Source: Mycobacterium heckeshornense
GTDB taxonomy: Bacteria; Actinomycetota; Actinomycetes; Mycobacteriales; Mycobacteriaceae
NCBI RefSeq assembly: GCF_016592155.1
Contig: NZ_AP024237.1
Location: forward strand, 2,852,001-2,916,000
Direction: 5' to 3'
DNA length: 64,000 nucleotides
Below, in pieces: positions 1 through 9,217 of the stretch. The notes beneath the pieces were generated by a model. It did not search any database. It was not told the origin of the DNA and saw only the letters and a program-made list of their open reading frames with translations. Within the stretch, counting starts at the first letter, position 1, and the number at the start of each line of letters is the position of its first letter. The position numbers and the translations under genes are program-made.

Positions 1-1
1 G

Positions 2-350
2 CCCGGGACGCTGCCGCCCGAGACAGCGCAGCTCACCATCAACGACACGACCGCCGACACCACCAAGGCAGTGCAGTGTTCGACGGTAGATTCGTTAACG
101 ACGATCAAAGCTGGCGATGACGATCGGGGGGGCGACGGTGATGGTGTCCAATGCCGGGCCGCTGACCGTCAAGTTCGTCAGGATTCGTAACCTCAGCGGC
201 GTTACCGGTGATTACAACCTCGGTCTAGAAGGCGACGCAACGATCGCGATGAACGGTGCCACGTACGACATCACGGGTGCCGTTCTCGGGTACAGCCCTA
301 CAGCAATTGCGCCGATGAAGCAGTCGTTCCGGATCAAGGTTTCATGCTGA
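2..350 (+). pseudogene. LpqH-like (19 kDa antigen family) lipoprotein, 3' part, probably frameshifted
   Basis: The window opens inside this gene, so the N-terminus and any lipobox lie outside. Positions 2-116 read in one frame (a stretch ending VQCSTVDSLTTIKAG) and the sequence then continues in the next frame from about 117 (MTIGGATVMVSN) to the stop at 350. The pattern of one cysteine, an IGGAT-like strand, VTGDYNLGLEGDA and ITG, and a final Cys (KVSC) resembles the mycobacterial 19 kDa lipoprotein family (LpqH type), a secreted, acylated surface antigen. That assignment is from recalled family pattern. The frame change near 115 could be a real inactivating indel or a sequencing error; if corrected the reading is continuous. 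Confidence 0.5.
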
Positions 351-425
351 TGCGTCAGACGGTGACGTCCGCGCGCCGAGACTAGGATCCGCTGTGGGCT
401 TCCCCTGAAAACGTGGAGGTTTCCG

Positions 426-515
426 TTATGCGGCCTCCGGTTGGATGGCCGTGATTTTTTCGTATTCGACGGGTGGCAGCAACCCGGCTGAGCTGTGCTG
501 AGGTCGGGTGAACCC
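426..515 (-). pseudogene. Possible tail remnant of an IS3-family transposase
   Basis: On the minus strand the last 30 codons read RPQHSSAGLLPPVEYEKI before a stop at 426. This resembles the usual C-terminus of IS3-family OrfB proteins (R-P-H-S-x-G-x-x-P-x-E-Y/F-E). No catalytic region remains. The reading continues upstream to about 635 without recognisable transposase sequence. It is a short degenerate trace and could be chance similarity. Confidence 0.3.
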
Positions 516-686
516 GGCGATCACCAGCGCCTCCAACGCATTGGTCTTATTCTTCCTGCCCGAACACCGGGCAACAGAGTCGCACAACAACTGGACCACT
601 ACGACGGCCTCACCCCACTTCGGCAACTTCGACAAAAAATCTCAGTTGTTGCTGTGCCGGATAGGCTGTGGAGGTAGGATTTTGGG

Positions 687-1094
687 GTGGTACGTTTCAT
701 TGCCGTTTCTGCGGCCACTCTCGGAATCGCGTTGACCGGCGTTCATCCCGTAAGCGTCTCGAATGCCTCGCCTTCGAACGCAACACAGCAGTGTACCTTC
801 GACCTCATACCTCCAAAGGTGCTGCGGATTTCGGGTGTGAGCTTTGTGACCGCAACTGTGAAACCTGGATCATGCGGGGAAGTCAACCCCAACTTTTCAG
901 AGGTGTGTCTGTCGATCGAGGGACGGGATTCGGCCGGGCAGTGCGCGTGGAACAGCGGTCCAGCACCGGCGGTGCTTTACTACACCTACGTACAAGGTGC
1001 GACGTATGTCGTGAAAGGCCAAGGATGCGTTAGTCTTTTCGCGCCGCCCTACACGATGTGTCAGGACATTGCCCCATCGCACGTCACGCTGTAG
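687..1094 (+). CDS. Small secreted protein with six cysteines, function unknown
   Basis: A 135-residue protein with a GTG start; a GGAGGT lies about 12 bases upstream. Residues 1-27 form a signal peptide (Arg at 3, hydrophobic run to about residue 24, small residues SNASPS around the likely cleavage point), so the mature protein of about 105 residues should be exported. Six cysteines at 36, 63, 74, 86, 114 and 125 would allow three disulfides outside the membrane. I do not recognise the family. It converges on the end of the mce operon (29 bases between the stops) and is not part of it. The full-length reading frame and credible signal peptide argue for a real gene. Confidence 0.7.
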   Translation: MVRFIAVSAATLGIALTGVHPVSVSNASPSNATQQCTFDLIPPKVLRISGVSFVTATVKPGSCGEVNPNFSEVCLSIEGRDSAGQCAWNSGPAPAVLYYTYVQGATYVVKGQGCVSLFAPPYTMCQDIAPSHVTL

Positions 1095-1122
1095 GGCTGA
1101 CCGCGGCATGCGCTCCGCGTTT

Positions 1123-1797
1123 TTAAACGGGGTCGAACTCGGAGATCAACCAGTGCTGGTTGATCTTGTCCAGGGTCACCCGGACGCTCGAAATCGAATC
1201 AGTAGGCGAGTCCGTGCCGACGACAGTGGTCTGGTTGACGAAGATCAGGACCACTGCATGGTTGGAGGTAGCTGACACCGAGGCAGCCGCGGGCACGGTG
1301 GCGACTGTGGAGATGTGTTTCTGCTTAGCGCCCGGAATCACGACGTCATGGATCAGCTGGTTGTAGGAGTCCCGAAAGGTTCCGGTCAACCGGTCGCGGG
1401 CTGTGCCTAAGTCCTTTTCGACAGTGTCGGGCCGATAAGACAGCAGGGCAATGGCGGATTCCTTGGCCGCCGCAACGGATTCGGTGCGGGCAGCCGCTGA
1501 ACTGCCCATCGATGAATTCTGCCATTTCAAGTAGCCAGCGGCCACCGTCAGCAACAAAGCGAGGCCGGGCAGCACCGCATACGCCAACGACCGCGACCAG
1601 TTGATCCGGCGTTTGGCCTCAGCGGGCTCAAGGGCTTCGGCGTGCTTCTCATCTTCCGACTCATCCGAGGTTGTGTCCGCGGCGTCGCGCGTCTTTTCGC
1701 GGTAGCCCGCCTTTCGGGGTTCTTCGCTTTCCGTTGCTTCGGTGGCGGCGACCTTTGCATGGTCCTGGTCGTTCGCCTTGTCGTTTTCCACCCGCAC
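1123..1797 (-). CDS. Mce-associated membrane protein (second of two)
   Basis: A 224-residue protein starting at GTG, with AAGGAAC upstream. Residues 1-66 are charged, low-complexity and presumably cytoplasmic; 70-90 form one membrane helix (LAYAVLPGLALLLTVAAGYL); residues 91-224 form the extracytoplasmic domain. That domain has the pattern of Mce-associated (Mas) proteins: an Ala-rich helix after the membrane segment, a DRLTGTFRDSYNQL segment and an NQTTV...R(V)TL...W(L)I ending. Mas proteins accompany Mce lipid importers and are thought to stabilise or assist the complex. It is last in the operon, 207 bases after the preceding Mas gene, a longer gap than elsewhere in the operon, so a separate start of transcription is possible. 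Confidence 0.82.
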   Translation of the reverse strand: MRVENDKANDQDHAKVAATEATESEEPRKAGYREKTRDAADTTSDESEDEKHAEALEPAEAKRRINWSRSLAYAVLPGLALLLTVAAGYLKWQNSSMGSSAAARTESVAAAKESAIALLSYRPDTVEKDLGTARDRLTGTFRDSYNQLIHDVVIPGAKQKHISTVATVPAAASVSATSNHAVVLIFVNQTTVVGTDSPTDSISSVRVTLDKINQHWLISEFDPV

Positions 1798-2004
1798 AGT
1801 TGCTGGTTCCTTATCTATGTCAAAAGGACCCCGTAAAGGTCCACTGGTCCTCTCCTGTTGTTTTATCGGGTTGTCGGCTGTTCATGATCGCGAGTCGGCG
1901 TTAAGGGATACGCCCTTCAGTGCGGCGAGGACGTCCGTAACAAAGCGTCGTCATCCCCGGACTGGCGGATCTGTAATCGGCGGCGCCGCCGGAATGCAGC
2001 TCCA

Positions 2005-2739
2005 TCATGGCACGAACGCGACGTTGGCGACCTTCGCCTCATCGCCCGTCTTTTGCACCGTGATTCGCATTCGCCACTCCCGCGGCGCCTGGTCGGCCGC
2101 GCCCAGATTCGAGGTCTTGACGGACACAGCCACCAGCACCTGGGCTTCGTCGCCTGAGTCGGATTCCAGGCCCGCTTCCGTGACCGTTCCTACCGACTTC
2201 GAGTGCGCCTTCTTGACCACGTCGATGAAGGGTTGCTTGCGCTTGGAGAAATCGTCGTAGAAAGGGCCGGTCGCTGTGTCCAGAATGCGCTGAGCATCGG
2301 CGTCGGCGTGTTGCCAGTCGATGGTGCTGAGATTCAGCGCACCCTGCCGCCCGACCTTAACGAATAGCTCCCGCTGCTCTCGGGCCTGATGCAACTGGTA
2401 GGCGTGAAATCCCAGCCATGCCACCAGGGCCGTCATGGCGGCCACCACAACCATGCCGATCACCGTTGCCAGCCGCACATGTGACATTGGCTGCTTGATG
2501 GCCGCAGTCACTTCAGTGTGACCTGCCGCAGTATCATCAGTATTTCCTGACCCACTGTCGGTCTTGTCATCAGCTGTGGCGTCACCGGAGTTTACTTCGT
2601 CAGCAGCGCCTTCTACCTGCGGCTCGGCGCCGTGTCCGCCTGTCGGTGCGAAGGAGCCCTCATCGGGGTGGCCCTGTGGCGTTTCGCTGTCGGCTATTTC
2701 GCTTAGCTCCCGGTCGGGGGCGTCAGCATCTGTTGCCAT
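2005..2739 (-). CDS. Mce-associated membrane protein (first of two)
   Basis: A 244-residue protein with an acidic N-terminal tail (1-85, rich in Asp, Glu, Gly), one membrane helix at about 90-112, and an extracytoplasmic domain with the Mas-family pattern (FYDDFSKRKQPF, then a C-terminal half ending in a W-R-M-R-I-T-V strand). The start is well supported: AAGGAGAAG precedes the ATG directly. The first 37 bases overlap the 3' end of mceF, so the two are translationally linked. Its place immediately after mceF matches known mce operons, where mas genes follow mceF. Role inferred from family and position: accessory component of the lipid importer. Confidence 0.83.
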   Translation of the reverse strand: MATDADAPDRELSEIADSETPQGHPDEGSFAPTGGHGAEPQVEGAADEVNSGDATADDKTDSGSGNTDDTAAGHTEVTAAIKQPMSHVRLATVIGMVVVAAMTALVAWLGFHAYQLHQAREQRELFVKVGRQGALNLSTIDWQHADADAQRILDTATGPFYDDFSKRKQPFIDVVKKAHSKSVGTVTEAGLESDSGDEAQVLVAVSVKTSNLGAADQAPREWRMRITVQKTGDEAKVANVAFVP

Positions 2740-4202
2740 GTCTTCTCCTTATCAGCGCCGTGCGCCAAGTTGGATTGCGTGTAGAGCTGCCCGTCTGGTC
2801 CAACGTAGGTGCCGGTGGCCGGGTCATACTGTGCGGCCGCTATAGGTAGCGGCGCGGGACCCGATGAAGGCGGCGGCGAACCAGGTGATGCTAACGCGGG
2901 GGGTGACTGTGCAGGTGGTGATTCACCCGGGTCGAACTGGGGAACGCCTTGCCCCGTGAACGTCGCGTTGGGGTCTCCCTTCCAGTTGAAGCCGTCGTTG
3001 AGCGGGATGTAGTCTTGGCTACTTTCGCACATTTTCACCGTCGCGGCACGCTTGCCGGGCCGGGTTTCGCATGGATAGTTGCGCGCGCCACGCACAGCGG
3101 TGAGATTCGAGTCTTGCGGTATGCGACAGTAGACGTTGCCCTTCGGGCGATCCGGGTAGTCCTCGAAGCTGGCCGCCCGCTGTTGTTGGATCGGAAAGAA
3201 CCCGGTGGTGCATGGTGGCGGCAAGTTGAGGTTCAGGTTGAAGTCCAGAAATGCACCCTTGTAGTCCTGCTTGGTGTTCTTGTTGGGCACCTGGATCGCT
3301 TGGATGGCGGCCGCACCCTGCGGCAGCAGCACCAGGAGTGCCTCCAGGTTGTCCCGGTAGGTGACCGCCACCTCGCCGACGCTGACGAGATTGGCCAGCA
3401 CGATGGGCAACGTTGGCTGCAACCGATCCAGCAGTGCGCGCACCTCGTCTGCCGCCTGCGGAGCCTTCCGCAGGATGCCCTGGACGGCAGTGTCGTTGGT
3501 CTGCAACTGCTTGGTGACGGTCGCCAGGTGGGCCGCCCACGCTCGAATCGAATCCGATGACTCGGTTTGGCTGTCCAGGATTGGCTTTGACTCGTCGATC
3601 ACGGTGACGAGTGGGTCCAGGTTCTTGCGCGCGTCCTTGGCCAGAGTGGTCGCGCCGTTCACGAGCCGGGACAGTTCCGGGCCCAAGCCGCCGAAAGCGA
3701 TGTAAGACTCGTCGACCACGGTTTTCAGGTTGTCGCGCGGGATCGCGTTCAGGCCGCGATTGGCCGCCGCCAGCAGTGAGTTGATATTCGGGGGAAAAGT
3801 GGTGCGGTCCGCGGGGATCACGTCGCCGTTTTTCAGCGGCGGGCTGTTCCCGTTGCGCGGCAACAACGCAAGGTATTGCTCGCCGACCGCCGAGAAACTG
3901 TGGACCTGGATGCTCAGATCGTCCGGGATGTGGGTGCCCGAATTTAGCTGAAGCACCGCCTCGGCGCCCGTGTTGGTTAGCCGCACATCCGATATCCGCC
4001 CGACATCGACGCCACGGTAGGTGACGTCCCCGCCCTCATAAAGACCGTCTGCCCGGGCTAACTGCACCCGCACCGTGTACGTGCCAACGCCGAAAAACCT
4101 GCGCGGTAGCTGATAGTAATAGCCAAATACGGCCCATAACCCGCCCAGCACGATCACTGCGAAGACCGCCAACTGGATTCTGGTTGCCCTAGTCATACGC
4201 AT
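2703..4202 (-). CDS. mceF: MceF, Mce-family substrate-binding subunit
   Basis: A 499-residue protein with a short cytoplasmic N-terminus, a membrane anchor at about 9-29 (LAVFAVIVLGGLWAVFGYYY), then the MlaD/Mce domain (about 35-115; GLYEGGDVTYRGVDVGRI and SAVGEQYL are typical). A long helical region to about 300 follows, in Mce proteins part of the needle-like tunnel that carries lipid across the envelope. A cysteine-containing C-terminal region and a Pro/Ser-rich tail (about 425-460) finish it. It begins one base after the mceE stop and overlaps the first mas gene by 37 bases. Length and gene order match MceF; I cannot tell which mce paralogue (mce1-mce4 or other) this operon represents. 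Confidence 0.93.
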   Translation of the reverse strand: MRMTRATRIQLAVFAVIVLGGLWAVFGYYYQLPRRFFGVGTYTVRVQLARADGLYEGGDVTYRGVDVGRISDVRLTNTGAEAVLQLNSGTHIPDDLSIQVHSFSAVGEQYLALLPRNGNSPPLKNGDVIPADRTTFPPNINSLLAAANRGLNAIPRDNLKTVVDESYIAFGGLGPELSRLVNGATTLAKDARKNLDPLVTVIDESKPILDSQTESSDSIRAWAAHLATVTKQLQTNDTAVQGILRKAPQAADEVRALLDRLQPTLPIVLANLVSVGEVAVTYRDNLEALLVLLPQGAAAIQAIQVPNKNTKQDYKGAFLDFNLNLNLPPPCTTGFFPIQQQRAASFEDYPDRPKGNVYCRIPQDSNLTAVRGARNYPCETRPGKRAATVKMCESSQDYIPLNDGFNWKGDPNATFTGQGVPQFDPGESPPAQSPPALASPGSPPPSSGPAPLPIAAAQYDPATGTYVGPDGQLYTQSNLAHGADKEKTWQQMLTPPTGS

Positions 4203-4203
4203 G

Positions 4204-5370
4204 TCACGGCCCCTGGTTGAAGTGGTACGGAATGACCAGCGGGTTGCGCGCGGTATAGGGGCTGGGGAGCTGACCGATGGTGCGGCCCCACTGCAGCTCC
4301 AGCTCTGTCAAAGTTCCCTCCCACCGAGTGCCGGTCAAAAACGCCGCGTCAAGTCGGCTCAGCGTCAAGTCGAAAACACCGGTTAAGTTCGCGTAATCGC
4401 CCCGGAGCCATTTTGCGAGCGTTGGCTTGGGGAACGGGAAGGTTCCGTAGAAATCCAGTGAACGGGTCAACGCCGGCCCGGCGTCGGCCAGTGATTGCAG
4501 CACCGGGCCGAGATCGTTCAGTTCCTTGACCAGGTTCACCTTGGTCTGGTTCACCGAGTCGGCGGCAAGCGCGCCCAATTTGCCCAGCTGAGCCAGCGCT
4601 TCGGCGAGGTTTTGGCGCTCGTCCTTGAGCACAGCCAGCGCGTTCGGGATGGTTTTCAGCGCCTTATCAACGACCGGCTTCTGATCGGCGAAGTGACCGA
4701 CCAGGTTGTTCAGGCTGTCGGTCGCGGCGATGATGTCATCTTTTTGGTCGTTGAGGTAGGCGATGTACTTGTCGAGTTGTCCGATCAGGCTTTTCAGTTC
4801 TTGGCCGCGACCGGAGAAGGCTGTGCTCAACGCTTCGGTTATGTCCTGAAGCTGACTTAAGCCGCCCCCGTTGAGCAGCAGTGAAAGTGCGCCCAGCGTC
4901 TGTTCGGTTGACGGATATGCGCCCGCGGAAGACAAAGGGATCAGCGACCCGTCGCGAAGCGTGCCCTTCGGGGGCACGTCTTTGGGTGGCGCCAGTTCGA
5001 TGTGCAACGAACCCAGCAGGCTGGTCTGTCCGAGCGTGGCAGTCGCGTTGCCCGGCAGGTGGACGCTGCCGTCGAGCTTCATGGTGACCAGCGCATGCCA
5101 GCCTTGACGTTCGATTTTGGTCACATTGCCAACGGTCACATCAGCGACTTGGACTGGAGAGTTCTGTTTGAGGTTCTGCACGTCGGGCATCTGCGCTTGA
5201 ATGGTGTAGGAACCAGGGCCACCGCCTTTGGTTCCCGGCAGCGGAAGCGAGTTCGCGCCCCGGAAATCACGCGCGGCGGCGCAGCCCGACAGTGCGGCCA
5301 CGGCCAGCGCCATCAGAAGTCCCGCACCGGTGCGGCGTAGGTGCCTGGGTCGGGTCATCAAGTGACTCAT
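4204..5370 (-). CDS. mceE: MceE, lipoprotein subunit of the Mce transporter
   Basis: A 388-residue protein with a lipoprotein signal: basic N-terminus (RPRHLRRTG), hydrophobic segment, and lipobox ALSGC with the acylated cysteine at residue 30. The Mce domain follows (about 55-135; SPVQVADVTVGNVTKI, GQTSLLGSLHIEL), then a long helical region. MceE is the one lipid-anchored subunit of the Mce hexamer in mycobacteria (known as LprK-type in mce1), consistent with this lipobox and its place between mceD and mceF. The start codon overlaps the mceD stop as ATGA, indicating translational coupling. Confidence 0.93.
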   Translation of the reverse strand: MSHLMTRPRHLRRTGAGLLMALAVAALSGCAAARDFRGANSLPLPGTKGGGPGSYTIQAQMPDVQNLKQNSPVQVADVTVGNVTKIERQGWHALVTMKLDGSVHLPGNATATLGQTSLLGSLHIELAPPKDVPPKGTLRDGSLIPLSSAGAYPSTEQTLGALSLLLNGGGLSQLQDITEALSTAFSGRGQELKSLIGQLDKYIAYLNDQKDDIIAATDSLNNLVGHFADQKPVVDKALKTIPNALAVLKDERQNLAEALAQLGKLGALAADSVNQTKVNLVKELNDLGPVLQSLADAGPALTRSLDFYGTFPFPKPTLAKWLRGDYANLTGVFDLTLSRLDAAFLTGTRWEGTLTELELQWGRTIGQLPSPYTARNPLVIPYHFNQGP

Positions 5371-6764
5371 CGTCCACCACCTGCAGGTGGCAGCATCATT
5401 CCACGCAGGCCGGTGGCCGGATCGGTGGGTAGCGGGTTCTCCGGCCTGGCCGGCACGAACGGGGGGTTCGCGTGATTCGGGTCGACCATCCCGTTTCCGA
5501 AGAAGTTGTATATCTCGTTCGCTGGCGGTAGCGGCCCGTTGGGCGGCGGTGGCACAGTACGGAACGCCTCCGTTGGCGGCGGCCCTGGCGGCGGGATGTA
5601 GTCCGGTCGCAGCCAGTCCTCGCTGTAGGTGACTTCGTTGGGACGCGCAGCAACACCGACGAACGGGTTTATCCCGATAGGCGGGTAGTTGTATTGACGG
5701 TTCTTGATTATGGGCGCCAGATATTGCACACAGAGTTTCGCCGACTGCTTAGCACCCAAGCGTGATGCGGCCTGAATCGCCGAGCACAAAAACTGGACTG
5801 GGTTGGCGAAGTTGTTGATCGCCAATGCACCGGACAGTGCCCCTTGCGCGGGTTCGTAGATGTTGAGGAAGTTCTGGAACGCTGTGGGAGCGATGTGCAG
5901 AGTTTGCTTGATGTCGTCCAGACTCTGAACCACTGCGTTGGACACCGACGCCAACTTGTCCGAGGCGGTGCCTAGCGCCTCACGATTGTCGGCCGTGAAA
6001 CTTGTGAGGTCGCCGACCACATCGTTCAAATCGCTGACCGCATTTCCGACCTCGTTGGGGTCGTTGGCCAGCTGCCCCGTGACCGCCGCCAAGTTCTGGT
6101 TCAGCTGTCGCAACAGGCCGCTGCTGTCGTGCAGCGCCGACACAAGAATTGAGAGGTTTTTGAACGTGCTGAACAGGTCGTCGCTGTGGTCGCCGAGCGC
6201 CGAAACCGCTTGCGACAGCTTCAGGACAGTCTCACGGATGGCTGGACCCTGGCCGCGCAGGTTGTCGGCCGCGGTGTTGACAAACGATCCCAGTGTGCTG
6301 ACTCCGCCCGGTTGCGTCGGCTGCAGTGTCTGCGTCAGCTTCTCAAGCTGTTGGCGGAGATCGTCCCACTCCACCGGAACCGCGGTGCGTTCCCGCGGGA
6401 TCACCGCGTTATCTTTCAGCACTGGCCCGCCGCGGTAGGCGGGTGTCAACTGGATAGCGCGACTCGTCACCAGTCTTGGGGACAGGATCACCGCTTTAGC
6501 ATCTGCGGGCACCTTGTATTTGTCGTCGTACCAGAAGGAAATCTTGACGCGATCAGGTTGTGCTTCGATCTTTTCGATCTTGCCGACCGGTACGCCGAGT
6601 ATGACTACGTCGTCGCCGACGTAGATTTCATTGCTGTTGTCGAAATATCCGATGACCTTCGTGTGGCCGACACCGCTTACGGACCGCACCACCATAATGG
6701 TGCCGCCGATCAGCGCCAGCACCAACCCCACGGCGAGGCCGATCTTGGCGTTACGGGTATTCAC
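5367..6764 (-). CDS. mceD: MceD, Mce-family substrate-binding subunit
   Basis: A 465-residue protein: N-terminal membrane anchor at about 8-30 (IGLAVGLVLALIGGTIMVV), Mce domain (about 35-115; NEIYVGDDVVILGVPVGKI), helical tunnel region to about 300, then a C-terminal region with a Pro-rich tail (about 385-465). ATGA overlaps on both sides (mceC stop into its start, its stop into the mceE start) show a tightly coupled operon. Length and tail match MceD, which together with the other Mce subunits conducts lipids from the outer membrane toward the YrbE permease. Confidence 0.93.
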   Translation of the reverse strand: MNTRNAKIGLAVGLVLALIGGTIMVVRSVSGVGHTKVIGYFDNSNEIYVGDDVVILGVPVGKIEKIEAQPDRVKISFWYDDKYKVPADAKAVILSPRLVTSRAIQLTPAYRGGPVLKDNAVIPRERTAVPVEWDDLRQQLEKLTQTLQPTQPGGVSTLGSFVNTAADNLRGQGPAIRETVLKLSQAVSALGDHSDDLFSTFKNLSILVSALHDSSGLLRQLNQNLAAVTGQLANDPNEVGNAVSDLNDVVGDLTSFTADNREALGTASDKLASVSNAVVQSLDDIKQTLHIAPTAFQNFLNIYEPAQGALSGALAINNFANPVQFLCSAIQAASRLGAKQSAKLCVQYLAPIIKNRQYNYPPIGINPFVGVAARPNEVTYSEDWLRPDYIPPPGPPPTEAFRTVPPPPNGPLPPANEIYNFFGNGMVDPNHANPPFVPARPENPLPTDPATGLRGMMLPPAGGGR

Positions 6765-8176
6765 TGTCCACCACCTTCGGTTGGCCGCGACGGGCCCCCG
6801 GGCAGGCCGACGGGTCCCGGCCCGTTAAGCACGGGCGGTTGGCTCGGTGGGATCTGCCCGGGCGCCGGTTGGCTGACCGGCCCCGACGGCGCAGGCACGC
6901 CAGGTCCTGGGCCCAGCGCGGGCGGTCCCGGTGGCGGGCCACCGGGTGGCGGCGCAGGTGGCGGCTCCCGATACGGGTAGCAACCGGGACCGGGCAACGG
7001 AACGCCCGGCAAACCGCACGGGTAGTCGCCGGGGTTCCCGGTGATGGCATCGGGCAGGGTGCGTCTGGGCTCTCCGCCCTGGCCGGTCCGGGGATACGGC
7101 ATCGGCAGTGGCGGCGTTGCAGGTTGGCCGACTTGCGGGTCGCTGAGCTGCGACGGCAACCGCGTTGCCGGGTCCAGGCCGAGGTCGGAGAACGCCGCGT
7201 CAATAAATGGCTGAACGAACTGACCCGGGAGCAAATTGACAATATACGCTTTGAAGAATGGCCCCGACGCTACCGCTTCACCCAGTCCGAGCGCATAGCC
7301 GTTGAGCCCTTTGATCGCCTTCTGGATCTGTTCCTTGCGGTTGTCGACGATGGTCAATACCCCGTTGAGCTTGTCCAGTGCGGGCTTTAGCGTTTCGCGG
7401 TTCTCGGCAATGAAACCCTTCAGCTGCTGAGCCGCCGCGGAGAGATTGATGGCGATCCGGTCCAGTGCGCTGCGTTCGCTTTTCAGTTGCGTCAGCAGCG
7501 CGTTGGTGTTGGTGACGAGCTTGACTACCTCGTCGCTACGCTGCGCCAGCACCTTCGTGGCCTTGTTGGCGTTGCTCAACAGGTTTCGCAGCTGTCTATC
7601 GCGCTCATCCAGTGTTTCGGATAGCCGCGCCACACCTTGCACCGCAACCTTGAGAGCCGGTGGGGTATTGGAAAACTCGTTCGACAGCACGGCCAGCGCC
7701 TTCGACAACTCGTCGGTGTCTATCCCGTTGATGGTGCGCGTCAGATCTCCCAGCGCGTCGGGCACCTGATAGGCCGGTGTGGTCCGGTCCAGTGGTATCG
7801 GTCCGGTCAGCGGCCGCTCTCCGCGTGGCGTGACTTCAAGGAGCTTGGCGCCCAGTAACGTCCTCAAATGGATTGCCGCCTCGGTACGCTCGCCGAGCCG
7901 GACACCACCGGCGACCTTGAACTTGACCAGCACCTGCGGTCCGTCCAGTGCGACGCTGGTCACCGTACCGACCTTTAAACCCGAAACCTGAACGGGGTTA
8001 CCCGGTGACAAACCGCCCGCCTCAGCAAAGTACGCCGAGTATTCCTTGCCGCGGTTGACGAACGGCAGCTTGCTGACATTCAGTGCCAGGAGCAGGACAG
8101 CGACACTCACGACAACACCGATCGCCCCGACGACCACGAGGTTGCGATCCGAGAAGGGTTTCACCGTGGTTTGCAC
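6761..8176 (-). CDS. mceC: MceC, Mce-family substrate-binding subunit with long proline-rich tail
   Basis: A 471-residue protein: membrane anchor at about 13-33 (VVVGAIGVVVSVAVLLLAL), Mce domain (about 40-120; GLSPGNPVQVSGLKVGTV, LRTLLGAKLLEV), helical region to about 330, and an extreme Pro/Gly-rich tail from about 400 to the end. Such tails are characteristic of mycobacterial MceC and are thought to lie in the periplasm or outer envelope. The start lies 16 bases inside the end of mceB and the stop overlaps the mceD start (ATGA). Confidence 0.93.
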   Translation of the reverse strand: MQTTVKPFSDRNLVVVGAIGVVVSVAVLLLALNVSKLPFVNRGKEYSAYFAEAGGLSPGNPVQVSGLKVGTVTSVALDGPQVLVKFKVAGGVRLGERTEAAIHLRTLLGAKLLEVTPRGERPLTGPIPLDRTTPAYQVPDALGDLTRTINGIDTDELSKALAVLSNEFSNTPPALKVAVQGVARLSETLDERDRQLRNLLSNANKATKVLAQRSDEVVKLVTNTNALLTQLKSERSALDRIAINLSAAAQQLKGFIAENRETLKPALDKLNGVLTIVDNRKEQIQKAIKGLNGYALGLGEAVASGPFFKAYIVNLLPGQFVQPFIDAAFSDLGLDPATRLPSQLSDPQVGQPATPPLPMPYPRTGQGGEPRRTLPDAITGNPGDYPCGLPGVPLPGPGCYPYREPPPAPPPGGPPPGPPALGPGPGVPAPSGPVSQPAPGQIPPSQPPVLNGPGPVGLPGGPSRPTEGGGQ

Positions 8177-9189
8177 CTCCCCGTGTCCTGACCAACCACC
8201 TTCACGTACACCGGTTGCCCACCTTTGCCGTTCAGCTTCAGCACCACGTCGCAGAGATAGAAGCTAAAGAAGTCGCCGTACAGACCCTGCCTTCCGAGGA
8301 TTTGATACGCGTCGGGCAAGGTGTTGAGCAGGTTGTCGACAAAGTCGCGATCAGCCACCACGTTTCCTGCGGTCCGATCCGCCTCGCGCACCACCTTCTT
8401 GAGCGGCGGGCGGGCTTGGGCCAGCAAATCGGCGACAGACCCGACAGCCGCATTGGTGTAGGCGATCCCGTTGCTGATATCGCGCTTGCGGGCTTCCAAA
8501 GCCTGCACTAATTCAGACAGCGAGTCAACAGCCTTGGCGAATTGGTCGCTTTGATCCCCGAGCGAACCGAGCAGGGTGTTCAAATTGATGATGGTCTGAC
8601 CTATCAGTTGATCCCGGTCGGCCAACGTGTTAGTCAGCGCGGCGGTCTGGGTGAGAACCGATCCGATCGTGGTGCCTTGACCCTGGAAAGCGGCGATCAG
8701 TTGACTGCTCAACGTGTTGATCTGTTCAGGGTTCAGGGCGCGGTACAGTGGCCGTAAGCCGCCGATCAACGCGTCTAGGTTCAGCGCCGGTTCAGTTCGA
8801 CTCAGCGGGATGGTTCCCCCGGGATCGAGCCTCCTGGATCCCCCGGCCCTTTCCTCCAGCGCCATATATCTTCCGCCGATGAGGTCGTCGTAGCGGATGA
8901 CTGCTCGGGTGCCCTCGGTCAGCACCACCGACTGGTCCACCGCGAACACGACGCGCACAGTGGAGTCGGGTTGGATGGAGATGCTTTTGACCTTGCCGAC
9001 CTCAACACCGGCGATGCGCACGAAGTTTCCGCCCTTCAGCCCGGAGACGTTCGCGAACACCGCGTTGTAGCTCTTCGCGTTCTCAAAGCGCAACTGCGCA
9101 AAAACCATGACGAGAAGAGTCATCAGCGACAAGCACACGGTCACGTAGACAGCCACACGCATGAGCACGCCGGTCCAACTTCTTCGCAT
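8161..9189 (-). CDS. mceB: MceB, Mce-family substrate-binding subunit
   Basis: The start was placed at the ATG at 9189 (MRRSWTGVLMRVAVYV), because GAAAGG lies 7 bases upstream and the membrane anchor (about residues 9-30) follows at once. A reading open further upstream to 9714 would run through mceA in another frame and is rejected. The product is 342 residues: anchor, Mce domain (about 38-115; GLKGGNFVRIAGVEVGKV), helical region, and a short C-terminal domain with a cysteine pair. It lacks the Pro-rich tail of MceA, C, D and F, as is usual for MceB. The gap to mceA is 28 bases. Confidence 0.93.
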   Translation of the reverse strand: MRRSWTGVLMRVAVYVTVCLSLMTLLVMVFAQLRFENAKSYNAVFANVSGLKGGNFVRIAGVEVGKVKSISIQPDSTVRVVFAVDQSVVLTEGTRAVIRYDDLIGGRYMALEERAGGSRRLDPGGTIPLSRTEPALNLDALIGGLRPLYRALNPEQINTLSSQLIAAFQGQGTTIGSVLTQTAALTNTLADRDQLIGQTIINLNTLLGSLGDQSDQFAKAVDSLSELVQALEARKRDISNGIAYTNAAVGSVADLLAQARPPLKKVVREADRTAGNVVADRDFVDNLLNTLPDAYQILGRQGLYGDFFSFYLCDVVLKLNGKGGQPVYVKVVGQDTGRCKPR

Positions 9190-9217
9190 GTCTGCCTTTC
9201 TGTATCGCTTCGACAAA